A stretch of DNA of 64,000 bases. It comes from Lichenifustis flavocetrariae (lineage in GTDB: Bacteria > Pseudomonadota > Alphaproteobacteria > Rhizobiales > Beijerinckiaceae). Below the pieces are notes generated by a model. That model was not told the origin of the DNA. It did not search any database and was given only the letters and a program-made list of their open reading frames with translations. The translations under genes were made by a program, and so were the position numbers. This document shows, piece by piece, positions 19,021-26,993 of the stretch. The stretch lies in the NCBI RefSeq assembly GCF_026130545.1, contig NZ_JAMOIM010000006.1:186001-250000 (forward strand), in the 5' to 3' direction. How positions within the stretch are numbered: position 1 is the first letter of the stretch; each line of letters begins with the position of its first letter.

Positions 19021-20295
19021 ATGACGATGCTTTCAGGATGGATGATGGGGCCTGCGGCCTTGTGGCTCGCCCTCGCGACCGGTGGGGCCGCGCATGCCGC
19101 CGATTGCTCGATCACGGTCGGGCTCGTCATGGAGTTGACCGGACCGGCGGGTGAATACGGGCAGGCCGGCGCGAAGTCGGTCGAGATGGCGTTCCGCGAC
19201 CTCAATGCGGCGGGGGGTGCGCAGGGCTGCAAGCTCGTGACCGATACGCGCGACTCCCATTCGACCGGGACCCTCGCGGTCGATGCCGCGACCCAGTTGG
19301 TTCAGCTTAAGCATGTGCCCGTCATCATCGGCGGGATCATCTCGTCTGTGACGATCCCGATCCTGACGGCCGTGACGGCCCCCGCAAAGGTTGTGCAGGT
19401 GTCGCCCGCCTCGTCGTCGCCGACGCTGACCGAGCTCGGTCGCCAGGGCAAGACCAATGGCATCTTCTTCCGTACCATCACGTCGGACGCGCTACAGGGC
19501 GTCGCGGCCGCCAAATATGCGCTCGACAAGGGGCTGAAGAAGATCGCGGTGATCCACGTCAACAATGACTTCGGGGTCAACATGGTCAAGGAATTCGCGG
19601 TCGCCTACAAGGCGCTCGGGGGCACGATCGTGTCGACCACCCCTTACAACGAAAAGCAGTCGAGCTACGATTCCGAGGCGACGGCCGCCATGTCGGGCAG
19701 CCCGGATGCGCTCTATCTCGTCTCGACCCCGGTCGACGGTGCCACGATCGCCCGCGCCTGGGTGGCCGGCGGCGGCCCGCAGAAGTTCCTGCTCAACGAC
19801 GGCATGAACTCGCCCGACTTCATCGACAGCGTCGGCGCCCAATATCTGAACGACGCCTATGGCACCTCGTCGGGCACGGCCCCGACGCCGTCGACCACCT
19901 ATTTCAACGACAATTACAAGACCTTTTCGGGCCTCGACCCGGCCAATCCGGCGGCCGACCGCTCCTACGACGCGGGCGCGATCGTCGGGCTCGCGATCGC
20001 GGCAGCCGGCTCGCAGGAGCCATTGGCGATCCGCGACGCCATCTACAAGGTCACCGACCCGAAAGGCACGCCGGTCGGTGCCGGGCAGGAGGGCCTTGCG
20101 AAAGCGCTCTCCTTGCTGAAGGAGGGCAAACCCATCCGCTACGAAGGCGTGATCGGGCCCATCGCCTTCGACAAGGTCGGCGACATCACCGGGCCGTTCC
20201 GGCTGTGGAAGATCACCGACGGCAAGGTGACGACGACGGGCGAGATGAGCACCGACGAGGTCAATGCGTTGAAGGCGAAGCTGGGCGGGCAGTAA
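19021..20295 (+). CDS. ABC transporter substrate-binding protein, branched-chain amino acid type
   Basis: A 424-residue periplasmic type I binding protein (Peripla_BP_6, LivK-like). The signal peptide ends AHA|ADCSI. The mature protein opens TVGLVMELTGPAGEYG, the usual first strand of the fold, and has the paired segments IAVIHVNNDFGVNMV and DALYLVSTPVDG typical of the two lobes. The ligand could be an amino acid, an aromatic acid or urea. Start 19021 follows GAGGGGCGGGCGAG. No permease or ATPase gene is adjacent, so its transporter lies elsewhere. Confidence 0.85.
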   Translation: MTMLSGWMMGPAALWLALATGGAAHAADCSITVGLVMELTGPAGEYGQAGAKSVEMAFRDLNAAGGAQGCKLVTDTRDSHSTGTLAVDAATQLVQLKHVPVIIGGIISSVTIPILTAVTAPAKVVQVSPASSSPTLTELGRQGKTNGIFFRTITSDALQGVAAAKYALDKGLKKIAVIHVNNDFGVNMVKEFAVAYKALGGTIVSTTPYNEKQSSYDSEATAAMSGSPDALYLVSTPVDGATIARAWVAGGGPQKFLLNDGMNSPDFIDSVGAQYLNDAYGTSSGTAPTPSTTYFNDNYKTFSGLDPANPAADRSYDAGAIVGLAIAAAGSQEPLAIRDAIYKVTDPKGTPVGAGQEGLAKALSLLKEGKPIRYEGVIGPIAFDKVGDITGPFRLWKITDGKVTTTGEMSTDEVNALKAKLGGQ

Positions 20296-20397
20296 CGGTC
20301 CGTTTCACCTCAATTCTTCTTCCGCACAGGCGACCGCGGACGTAGGCGGGAGCATTGCGTCTGAGGTATTTGCGTCACCCGACCTGAGAGTTCGACA

Positions 20398-21876
20398 TTG
20401 CCCTTGTCCCTTCCCCGCTTCCGTCTCGCTCCCGACATCGACACGAGCCGCATCATCACCGGCCTGTGGCAGGTCGCCGACCAGGAACGGGACGGGCGGA
20501 CGCTCGATCGGGCGAAAGGCGCCGATGCGCTCGCGGCCTATGCGTCCGACGGATTCGACACGTTCGACATGGCGGACCACTACGGCAGCGCCGAATTGAT
20601 CGCGGGCGCGCTTCTGAGCCGCTTCGCGCCGGATGATCCGGCACGGCCTCGCGCCTTCACCAAATGGTGTCCGAAACCCGGGCCTATGACCCGGGAAGTC
20701 GTGCGGGACGGCATCGATCTCGCGCGCTCGCGGCTCGGAATCGGCAAGATCGACCTCCTGCAGTTCCACTGGTGGACCTTCGAGCATCTCGCCTATCTCG
20801 ATGCCGCGAAGGAACTCGCGGCCGCCCAGCGGGACGGTCTCGTGGGGCATCTCGGCGTCACCAATTTTGACGTGGGCCACCTGCGCGTCCTGCTGAAGCA
20901 CGGCGTGCCGGTGCTCACCAATCAGGTGTCCTTCTCGCTGCTCGATCGGCGCGCCGCCGGCGAGATGAGCACCTTCTGCATCCGCAACGGGGTGAAGCTC
21001 CTGGCCTATGGGACGCTGGCGGGCGGCCTGCTTTCGGAACGTTGGCTCGGCGTGCCGGAACCGGGTGCGGACGAGATCGCGGACTGGAGCAAATCGAAAT
21101 ACAAGCGCTTCATCGATGCGCTCGGCGGCTGGGCCGTATTCCAGACGATCCTCACGGCCGTGCAGGCCGTGGCGGTCCGGCACGGCGTGTCGATCGCCAA
21201 TGTGGCGACCCGGTGGGTGCTGGATCATCCGGCCGTCGCGGCCGTGATCGTGGGTGCGCGGCTCGGCGAGGCGGAGCATCGCGCCGACAACAGCCGTACC
21301 TTCGGTTTTACGCTCGATGCGGTGGACCGGGCCGGGATCGACGCCGCCTTGGCGCGAGCCACCCCGATCCCGGGCGATTGCGGCGACGAATACCGCCGCC
21401 CCCCCTTTCTTACCGCCTCAGGTGACCTCAGCCACCACCTCGCGGCCGTGCCACGTTATTTTCAGGCTACACCAATCGAGGGGCGGCCGAACCGGGCCCA
21501 GGTTGATTCGGGCAGCGTCTGGGAGCCGATCGCCGGCTATTCGCGCGCGGTCAGGGTTGGTGACCGAGTGCTGGTGAGCGGGACGACCGCCACGCATGGA
21601 GTGGGCGAGACGGTATGCCCCAACGACCCCGCGGGACAGACCACCTTCATCCTCGACAAGATCGCCGCCAGCCTCGCGGCGCTCGACGCCACCATGGCGG
21701 ATGTGGTGCGCACTCGGATCTACCTGCGCGATGCGAACCACTGGGAGGCTGTCTCCCGCGCCCATGGGCAGGTCTTCGGCGCGATCCGTCCCGCCAATAC
21801 GCTGTTGGAAGTGGGGCGGCTCGTAGGAGATTATCTTGTCGAGATCGAAGCCGAGGCCGTCGTCGGCGGGATTTGA
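20398..21876 (+). CDS. aldo/keto reductase fused to a RidA/YjgF domain
   Basis: A 492-residue fusion. Residues ~10-330 are an aldo/keto reductase with the AKR tetrad visible (Asp and Tyr in DMADHYG, Lys in FTKWCPK, His in LQFHWW) and the late NADPH-binding SIANVATRWVLDHP / VIVGAR region. Residues ~365-490 are a RidA-like domain (VRVGDRVLVSGTTA, MADVVRTRIYLRD, LVEIEAEAV). The catalytic arginine of true RidA (R105 of E. coli, in PARS) is replaced by N467 (PANT), so enamine/imine deaminase activity is doubtful. The start is TTG at 20398. Substrate unknown. Confidence 0.85.
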   Translation: MPLSLPRFRLAPDIDTSRIITGLWQVADQERDGRTLDRAKGADALAAYASDGFDTFDMADHYGSAELIAGALLSRFAPDDPARPRAFTKWCPKPGPMTREVVRDGIDLARSRLGIGKIDLLQFHWWTFEHLAYLDAAKELAAAQRDGLVGHLGVTNFDVGHLRVLLKHGVPVLTNQVSFSLLDRRAAGEMSTFCIRNGVKLLAYGTLAGGLLSERWLGVPEPGADEIADWSKSKYKRFIDALGGWAVFQTILTAVQAVAVRHGVSIANVATRWVLDHPAVAAVIVGARLGEAEHRADNSRTFGFTLDAVDRAGIDAALARATPIPGDCGDEYRRPPFLTASGDLSHHLAAVPRYFQATPIEGRPNRAQVDSGSVWEPIAGYSRAVRVGDRVLVSGTTATHGVGETVCPNDPAGQTTFILDKIAASLAALDATMADVVRTRIYLRDANHWEAVSRAHGQVFGAIRPANTLLEVGRLVGDYLVEIEAEAVVGGI

Positions 21877-22022
21877 TAAGGCTCGTCTCAGCAGGTCCGC
21901 GTCTCCGCGATTGGCCCCGCTGCTCACGAGCGTCGCACGCCATCCTGTATGCTCATGCCGCAGGATCTTCATGAAATGAGGTCCTCGCGTGGTGAGGAAC
22001 AAGCGTTGCAACTACGAGAGGC

Positions 22023-22358
22023 TTAAATAAAATCCTTTATAATGTTTAGACCAATTCGAATGAGATGAGGAATGCTATCGTTACCAGCACTAATTTCCTC
22101 TTCTATCACTAACTTAAGCCTTCGATAAGCCAGATCGTTCCCATGTAGTTTGAACGATTTGCAGAGAGCCACGATGATTGGCTCTACGTCACTCGCTCGA
22201 TCGTTGCAAAGGCTTGTGCACATAATAGGCCCCAATTCTGCAAATTCGGAAATGATCAAATGCAAGCAAAGTTCGCACCCAGGACCATGAAATTTTGCGT
22301 TGTCGCAAAGGGAAAGGTCAGAGCCTGCCTGTGCGTGAAGGCAAATAACATGCTTCAA
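22023..22358 (-). CDS. hypothetical Cys-rich protein in an AT-rich patch
   Basis: A 111-codon ORF from a TTG start. Base composition is clearly more AT-rich than its surroundings. The protein has seven cysteines, several in CELC, CTSLC and similar contexts in the N-terminal half, and a helical, charged C-terminal half (RRLKLVIEEEISAG...LIRIGLNIIKDFI). It reads like a folded protein rather than a shadow, but there is no clear Shine-Dalgarno and no recognised family. It may be a recently acquired gene or a non-coding AT-rich tract. Confidence 0.4.
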   Translation of the reverse strand: MKHVICLHAQAGSDLSLCDNAKFHGPGCELCLHLIISEFAELGPIMCTSLCNDRASDVEPIIVALCKSFKLHGNDLAYRRLKLVIEEEISAGNDSIPHLIRIGLNIIKDFI

Positions 22359-22613
22359 GTAAGCTTATCATCGGGCTTATAGACCGACAGATCAACCTGC
22401 TTGGAGCCTCACAGGCTCGAACCGGACGACGTTTCCTTTGGTTGCGTAGTCGAACGGGCAAATCCATCCCTTGTTCGGCTGAACTGAATGGTCTTTGAGC
22501 CTCGGTTGCGCCGCTCGACGGATGAGGTCGGATCCGGGCGGTCCGAACAAGATTGCGGTTGGCTTTCGGTCGATTCGTTGCTTTCTAGACGGGTTCGCTC
22601 AAGGAGGTCGGCC

Positions 22614-22703
22614 GTGGGACTGGTATTCGCACTGCTTCTGATCGGAATTCCTGCCGGTGTCATCGCTTTCGATCTCATCAGTATGCATGACACGGCGAAG
22701 TGA
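22614..22703 (+). CDS. 29-residue single-span membrane peptide
   Basis: A GTG start at 22614 lies 7 bases after a perfect AAGGAGG Shine-Dalgarno (22601-22607). The encoded peptide is almost entirely one transmembrane helix (VGLVFALLLIGIPAGVIAF) with a short polar tail (DLISMHDTAK), ending at TGA 22701-22703. The open frame continues upstream to 22488, but that part is Arg/Ser-rich and lacks a ribosome site. Function unknown; size and layout resemble small stress-induced or complex-associated membrane peptides. Confidence 0.6.
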   Translation: MGLVFALLLIGIPAGVIAFDLISMHDTAK

Positions 22704-22984
22704 GAGAGGTTTGACTTCGTAGACGCGATCACCGGGGCGATGTCTCGCTGATGTTGTTTATGAAACCGGGCAGCCTCGGGCCAGCGACAGTGTCGTTGCA
22801 TTGTCTCAGGCACGGGCACATCCCTGTTGCCTCCGAGGATCGGCATTTGTCGAGAGAAGTCTTATAGTAGCGAAGTCTTGGGTCGGCTGCGGCATCCAAC
22901 GTATTGCATCGGGACGGGCGTGAGGATCAGATATCGAACGGTTGCGCATCAGCCATGCTTTGCGTGACGCACCGAAGGCGGATC

Positions 22985-23476
22985 TCAATCGGCGACGGCG
23001 TTCCCGCGAACGACGCGACAGGTTTCTCGCCTGAGTTCGATCCTCTTGGCGTAGCCTTGCCGCTCCAGGTCAAGCGCGCAGGAAAAACCCTTGCTGGTTC
23101 GCCGCACGTCGATCGTCATCGTCAATATCACGCCGTTCGTCGGATTGGTCCATTGCCGACCGACGCCTGACCCGGTCCATTGAAACGGCGCCTGTTGCCC
23201 GTAGTCCTGCCCGGAAATCATCGCGAATGAACCGGCATTGTGCGGGTTGCCGCTCTCGACCGTCTGCTTCGAGAAAATCCGCCCATCGCGGCCAAAGTAG
23301 ATGCGCTCATGAAACGTCTGAGTGAAGGGTGGCTGTTCGTCGGGGATCTCCTCTTGGCGCTCCCCGATGACGGAATAGCCCTCCAGACTCCCGAGAAGAT
23401 CCTGCGCACTGGCGGCACTCGCGAGAAGCCAGAACGACGCTGTGATCGTTGCGACCAGTACCCAAACGCGACCCAT
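22985..23476 (-). CDS. secreted hypothetical protein
   Basis: A 163-residue protein with a signal peptide (MGRVWVLVATITASFWLLAS, cleavage near ASA|QDLL). The mature part begins LLGSLEGYSVIGERQEEI and is a beta-rich ~140-residue domain with two cysteines (SCALDLE and ETCRVV) likely paired in the periplasm. The start at 23476 is chosen for the signal peptide; the longer frame to 23743 is unsupported. The family was not recognised; similar small exported proteins are common in Rhizobiales. Confidence 0.75.
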   Translation of the reverse strand: MGRVWVLVATITASFWLLASAASAQDLLGSLEGYSVIGERQEEIPDEQPPFTQTFHERIYFGRDGRIFSKQTVESGNPHNAGSFAMISGQDYGQQAPFQWTGSGVGRQWTNPTNGVILTMTIDVRRTSKGFSCALDLERQGYAKRIELRRETCRVVRGNAVAD

Positions 23477-23775
23477 GCACGTGGCTCTCGTTCCAAGTTG
23501 AAGTCCGGTTCGAACCGTATGCGAGTGATGGCCAAGCGCCAAGAGGTCCCCGGAGAGTGGTTTCAGCCGGCCGTTGCTACGGTCAAGGGAGTTGGACAGT
23601 CGGCGAGCCTGGCGGCACGGCTCCTGGCGGTGCCGCCACGGATCATTTGGACCGACGCCGAGCCGTTCATAAACACTTAAGCCGCTATGCCTCAGCGCGG
23701 TCGCAGCCTTGCAGATATGTCTATAGTCATGCGTTTCATGCATGGGTATAGATGACCCAACAAGGAGATACGACG

Positions 23776-23946
23776 ATGACCAACTTGATCAGGAACCTGC
23801 GCACCGCTCTCGCCAACCGCCGCGCCTACAATCGTGCCATTGCGGAGATCGCCAACCTGGACGAGCGTGAGCTGTCCGACATGCGTGTTGACCGCGAGAC
23901 GCTGGTGGCCGGTGTCTATCGCGAAGTCTACGGCGCGACGCGCTGA
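23776..23946 (+). CDS. DUF1127 small protein
   Basis: A 56-residue Arg-rich protein. The core NRAIAEIANLDERELSDMRVDRETL matches DUF1127 (YjiS-like), where the segment with the conserved L-ER-L-D pattern forms a small helical unit. Members in Agrobacterium and Rhodobacter have been tied to RNA turnover and phosphate or stress responses. The start at 23776 follows AAGGAGA with 8-base spacing. A hairpin with 8-bp arms (23611-23637) lies upstream without an assigned role. Confidence 0.88.
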   Translation: MTNLIRNLRTALANRRAYNRAIAEIANLDERELSDMRVDRETLVAGVYREVYGATR

Positions 23947-24104
23947 TTGGACCTTTCGAAGGGGAGCTGGACCTAACAGCCGACAGGTTGAGCCTGAGGG
24001 CTACGAGGCCGGTTCATTCGAGGTCTTGCGAGAGATCGTGCGCCGAAGCCGGTCGGACCCAGCACTTGGCTGAGCCCGATCTTACCCGCGGCGCCTCGTC
24101 TCGC

Positions 24105-25151
24105 TCAGGCGGCCTTTAAGGTTGCGGCGGGTTTCAACACCGCTTCAGTGATGACGCGGTCGTCTTCCAGGCTCCGGAGCGGGGCAATGCCCTGGGTCTG
24201 CAAGGCACCATGGTAGGCCCGCACGGCTTCTTCGGGGGCGATCGTGCCGTCGGCCACTTGGCGCATCAGTTCGAGCAGGGTCTTGGGGGCCTCGGCAAGA
24301 TTGATCTTGCGGCCGAACAGGGCCACGCGCGCCCCATATTTCTCGGCTTGATGCAGCAATTCGAACGTGTCGCGCGTGGTGCCCGCACCGCCGCCGAGCA
24401 CGCCGACCACGAGGGTCGAATCGAAACTCGCCAGCTCTTCGAGCGCCTTCGGACCGTTATAGACGATCTTCAGGAACTCGGGCCGGTCCTCGACGTTGAC
24501 GCCCGCGAGGCACCGCAGGATGCTGTCGTTGACGAACTCGCCGAGCTGTTCGCGGCTCATGCCCGTCTCGACATTCGGGTTGAAGACTTCGAAGAAATAT
24601 TTGAATTCGTTGGCGGCCGCCTCGGCCCGGAATGCCGAAAACCGTTCCTGCGCCATGATGTCGATGTCGAAGTCGTTCATGAAGGTCACGGAATAGAGCC
24701 CCAGGTCCGTTCCCTTGATGGGCGCACCGGGTTGCGGCGTCGCGGTGCCGTAGCGCACGCGTGACAGGTTCGCGGTGCGGAACGGATAGGACGGCTTCTT
24801 GTGATAGGCGCCGTGACGCACGGCGGACCAGCAGTCGGTCGTGTCATTCGCCCGGATGGCGGGCTTCACTGCACTGTCCTTGAACGCCCCGCGCTGATGC
24901 AGCAGGTCGAGGTTCGAGGCCGAGACCAGCATGATGTCGACCACGTCGTGGGCGATGATGCCGGCGATCTCGTCAATGAATTCCTGGCGGTTGCGAAGGC
25001 GGCGCGACGTCCCGTCCGGGCTCCGCACGAAGCCGAGATTCGCGGCGCCCGATCCCATATCGGCATCCTTGGCATCGGCGATGATGAAGTCCGAGCGCTT
25101 GTAACGCCCCGCTCGAATATTCCCGAGCTTCGTATCCATGCGTGTGGTCAT
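24105..25151 (-). CDS. class I aldolase-like protein (DeoC/LacD/FbaB superfamily)
   Basis: A 348-residue TIM-barrel protein. The probable Schiff-base lysine is K228 in PEFLKIVYNGP, followed by VVGVLGGGAGTTRDTFELL and ARVALFGRKIN, the phosphate-binding end of DhnA/LacD-type aldolases. It therefore probably cleaves a phosphorylated keto-sugar, but substrate and stereochemistry are unknown. The start at 25151 has GAGGAAACG upstream. It is the last gene of the carbohydrate cluster, with its own 100-base promoter region after the DeoR regulator, where repeats at 25219-25236 may serve as operator. Confidence 0.75.
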   Translation of the reverse strand: MTTRMDTKLGNIRAGRYKRSDFIIADAKDADMGSGAANLGFVRSPDGTSRRLRNRQEFIDEIAGIIAHDVVDIMLVSASNLDLLHQRGAFKDSAVKPAIRANDTTDCWSAVRHGAYHKKPSYPFRTANLSRVRYGTATPQPGAPIKGTDLGLYSVTFMNDFDIDIMAQERFSAFRAEAAANEFKYFFEVFNPNVETGMSREQLGEFVNDSILRCLAGVNVEDRPEFLKIVYNGPKALEELASFDSTLVVGVLGGGAGTTRDTFELLHQAEKYGARVALFGRKINLAEAPKTLLELMRQVADGTIAPEEAVRAYHGALQTQGIAPLRSLEDDRVITEAVLKPAATLKAA

Positions 25152-25218
25152 CGTTTCCTCGCGCGTTATCGCTGGTCGCGGAGCCGCTCGCAGACGACCC
25201 TGCCTCGCTCTCATTACA

Positions 25219-25236
25219 TTCCAAAATCTTCCAAAT
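25219..25236. promoter_or_regulatory. tandem TTCCAAA repeats, candidate operator of the DeoR-type regulator
   Basis: TTCCAAAAT at 25219 and TTCCAAAT at 25229 are direct repeats exactly 10 bases apart, within an AT-rich segment between the aldolase start and the end of the deoR-like gene. Repeats on one face of the helix are a usual arrangement for DeoR-family repressors. Binding is inferred from position only. Confidence 0.35.
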
Positions 25237-25251
25237 CAATACCAATCATGC

Positions 25252-26073
25252 TCAACCGAATGATGCGGTGCCGCGGACCGGCACGACCGTGACCTTCGGG
25301 TGAAGCGCATGCAGCGCCGCGAGCTGTTCGGCGTCGAGCCCGTCGTCGGTGATCACCTCGTCGATCGCCGACAGGTCGCAGAAGGTCGCGAAAGCGGGTT
25401 GGGTGAATTTGGAACTGTCGACCAGCAGGATCTTGCGTCGGGCAGAACCGATCATGGCGCGTTTCAATGCCGCGACTTCGAGCGAAGCGTCGGTCAGGAT
25501 GGCGCCCGTGACCGCATAGGCCCCCGTGAAGCACACATCCGCGTGGACCGTGTCGAAGAAGCTCTGCCCGGGCTCGCCCGCCAGCGCATTGGTGCCCGGC
25601 CGGATCGTGCCGCCGGGCATGATCACCCGCCAGTTCGGCACGCTGGCGCAAAGCTGGGCGATGTCGAGGCTGTTGGTGACGACCGTCAGGCTGAGGTCGC
25701 GCATGATCGCCGCCCGGACCGCCTCGGTCACCGTGGAAGAGCTTTCGAAGATCACGCTCTCGCGCGGGTTCAACCGCAGCGCCGCCTCGGCCCCGATTGC
25801 GATCTTCTCGGCTCGCCGGATATGGGCATTGATGGAAGGCTCGCGCTCGAAGGTGGCCTGCAGCGGCGGCACCAGAAGGGCGCCGCCGTGGGTCCGTTCG
25901 AGATAACCGCCCTCGACCAGATGTTCGAGGTCGCGCCGCACAGTCGACTGCGAGCCCCCGATGGCCTCGGAGAGTTCGGCGATCGATGCCGCCCCGTTGA
26001 CGCGCAGATGTTCGAGGATCAGGGCGCGGCGCTTGGCCGGGATGATCTCGACGCGTTTGGTCGGGGCGTTCAT
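25252..26073 (-). CDS. DeoR-family transcriptional regulator
   Basis: A 273-residue regulator. The N-terminal helix-turn-helix is at residues ~15-65 (IAELSEAIGGSQSTVRRDLEHL followed by a wing ending ERTHGGA). The C-terminal DeoR sensor domain (residues ~85-255) has the ISE-fold landmarks VIFESSSTVTEAV, LTVVTNSLDIAQL and ILLVDSSKF, which bind sugar phosphates. It sits inside the kinase/SDR/aldolase cluster and probably represses it until a phosphorylated intermediate accumulates. Confidence 0.92.
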   Translation of the reverse strand: MNAPTKRVEIIPAKRRALILEHLRVNGAASIAELSEAIGGSQSTVRRDLEHLVEGGYLERTHGGALLVPPLQATFEREPSINAHIRRAEKIAIGAEAALRLNPRESVIFESSSTVTEAVRAAIMRDLSLTVVTNSLDIAQLCASVPNWRVIMPGGTIRPGTNALAGEPGQSFFDTVHADVCFTGAYAVTGAILTDASLEVAALKRAMIGSARRKILLVDSSKFTQPAFATFCDLSAIDEVITDDGLDAEQLAALHALHPKVTVVPVRGTASFG

Positions 26074-26145
26074 GTCTGGGGTTCCGGTGGCTTCCTGTCA
26101 TCCATGAAGCCGAACCGGCGGCCGTCGTGCAAGTTGGATGGGCGG

Positions 26146-26916
26146 TTACCAGATCGTATAGCCGCAATCGACGAGCATCAGGGACCCCGTCATGGCGCTG
26201 GAGGCGTCGCAAGCCAGGAACAGGATGGCGGAGGCGATCTCGTCCGCGGTGGCGACCCGCTTCATCGGCGTCATCTCCATCCAAGTCTTGAACATCGGCT
26301 GGTCGAAGCCGCCGCGCGACATGACTGTGTCGACATAGGTGGGCGCCACCGTATTGACCCGGACGCCGCGCTCGGCCCACTCGCCGGCGAGCGAGCGGGT
26401 GAGATGGTGCACGCCGGCCTTGGCGGCATTGTAGTGCGCCTGCCGCTGCGGCTTGTTCGAAATCAATCCCGACATGGAGCCGATCGTGATGATCGATCCG
26501 CGCCCGCGTTCGAGCATCGGCCGGCCGAATTCCCGGCAGGACCAATAGACCCCGTTCAGATCGACGTCGACGACCTTGCGCCAGACGTCGTCCGGCATGG
26601 CTTCGCCCGGCGTGTCGGGCCAGGCAATGCCGGCATTGGCCACCAGGATGTCGACTCCGCCATGCCGGCGGTTCGCCTCTTCGGCCGCGCGCCCGACGGC
26701 ATCGGGCTTGGTCACGTCGAGAATGACGGCATCGACCTGCCGGCCCTTGGCGGCGAGCTCCGCGCGGCCGGCCTCGAGGATCGATGCGTCATGGTCCGAA
26801 ATGACCACGTTGGCGCCGGCCTCGATCAGCGCCTCGGCGGCGGCAAGGCCAATACCGCGCCCACCCCCGGTGATAAAGGCCGTCCGGCCGTCGAGCTTGT
26901 ATTTGTCGAGATACAT
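26146..26916 (-). CDS. SDR-family polyol/sugar dehydrogenase
   Basis: A 256-residue classical short-chain dehydrogenase. NAD(P) binding: TGGGRGIG near residue 16; NAG at VANAGIAWP; catalytic Tyr/Lys in HYNAAKAG. The acidic residue after the second strand (ISDHDAS) suggests NAD+ preference. Placed between an ABC binding protein and a DeoR regulator, it probably oxidises an imported polyol or sugar to the keto form. The C-terminal MLVDCGYTIW resembles sorbitol/xylitol/arabinitol dehydrogenases. Confidence 0.9.
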   Translation of the reverse strand: MYLDKYKLDGRTAFITGGGRGIGLAAAEALIEAGANVVISDHDASILEAGRAELAAKGRQVDAVILDVTKPDAVGRAAEEANRRHGGVDILVANAGIAWPDTPGEAMPDDVWRKVVDVDLNGVYWSCREFGRPMLERGRGSIITIGSMSGLISNKPQRQAHYNAAKAGVHHLTRSLAGEWAERGVRVNTVAPTYVDTVMSRGGFDQPMFKTWMEMTPMKRVATADEIASAILFLACDASSAMTGSLMLVDCGYTIW

Positions 26917-26993
26917 GGGTCGTTCCCCGTTTGATGCGATCGCGACGGGCTGGGAAAGCCCGCCGCAGGCTCGTGGTCTGTCGGTTCGCTCCG

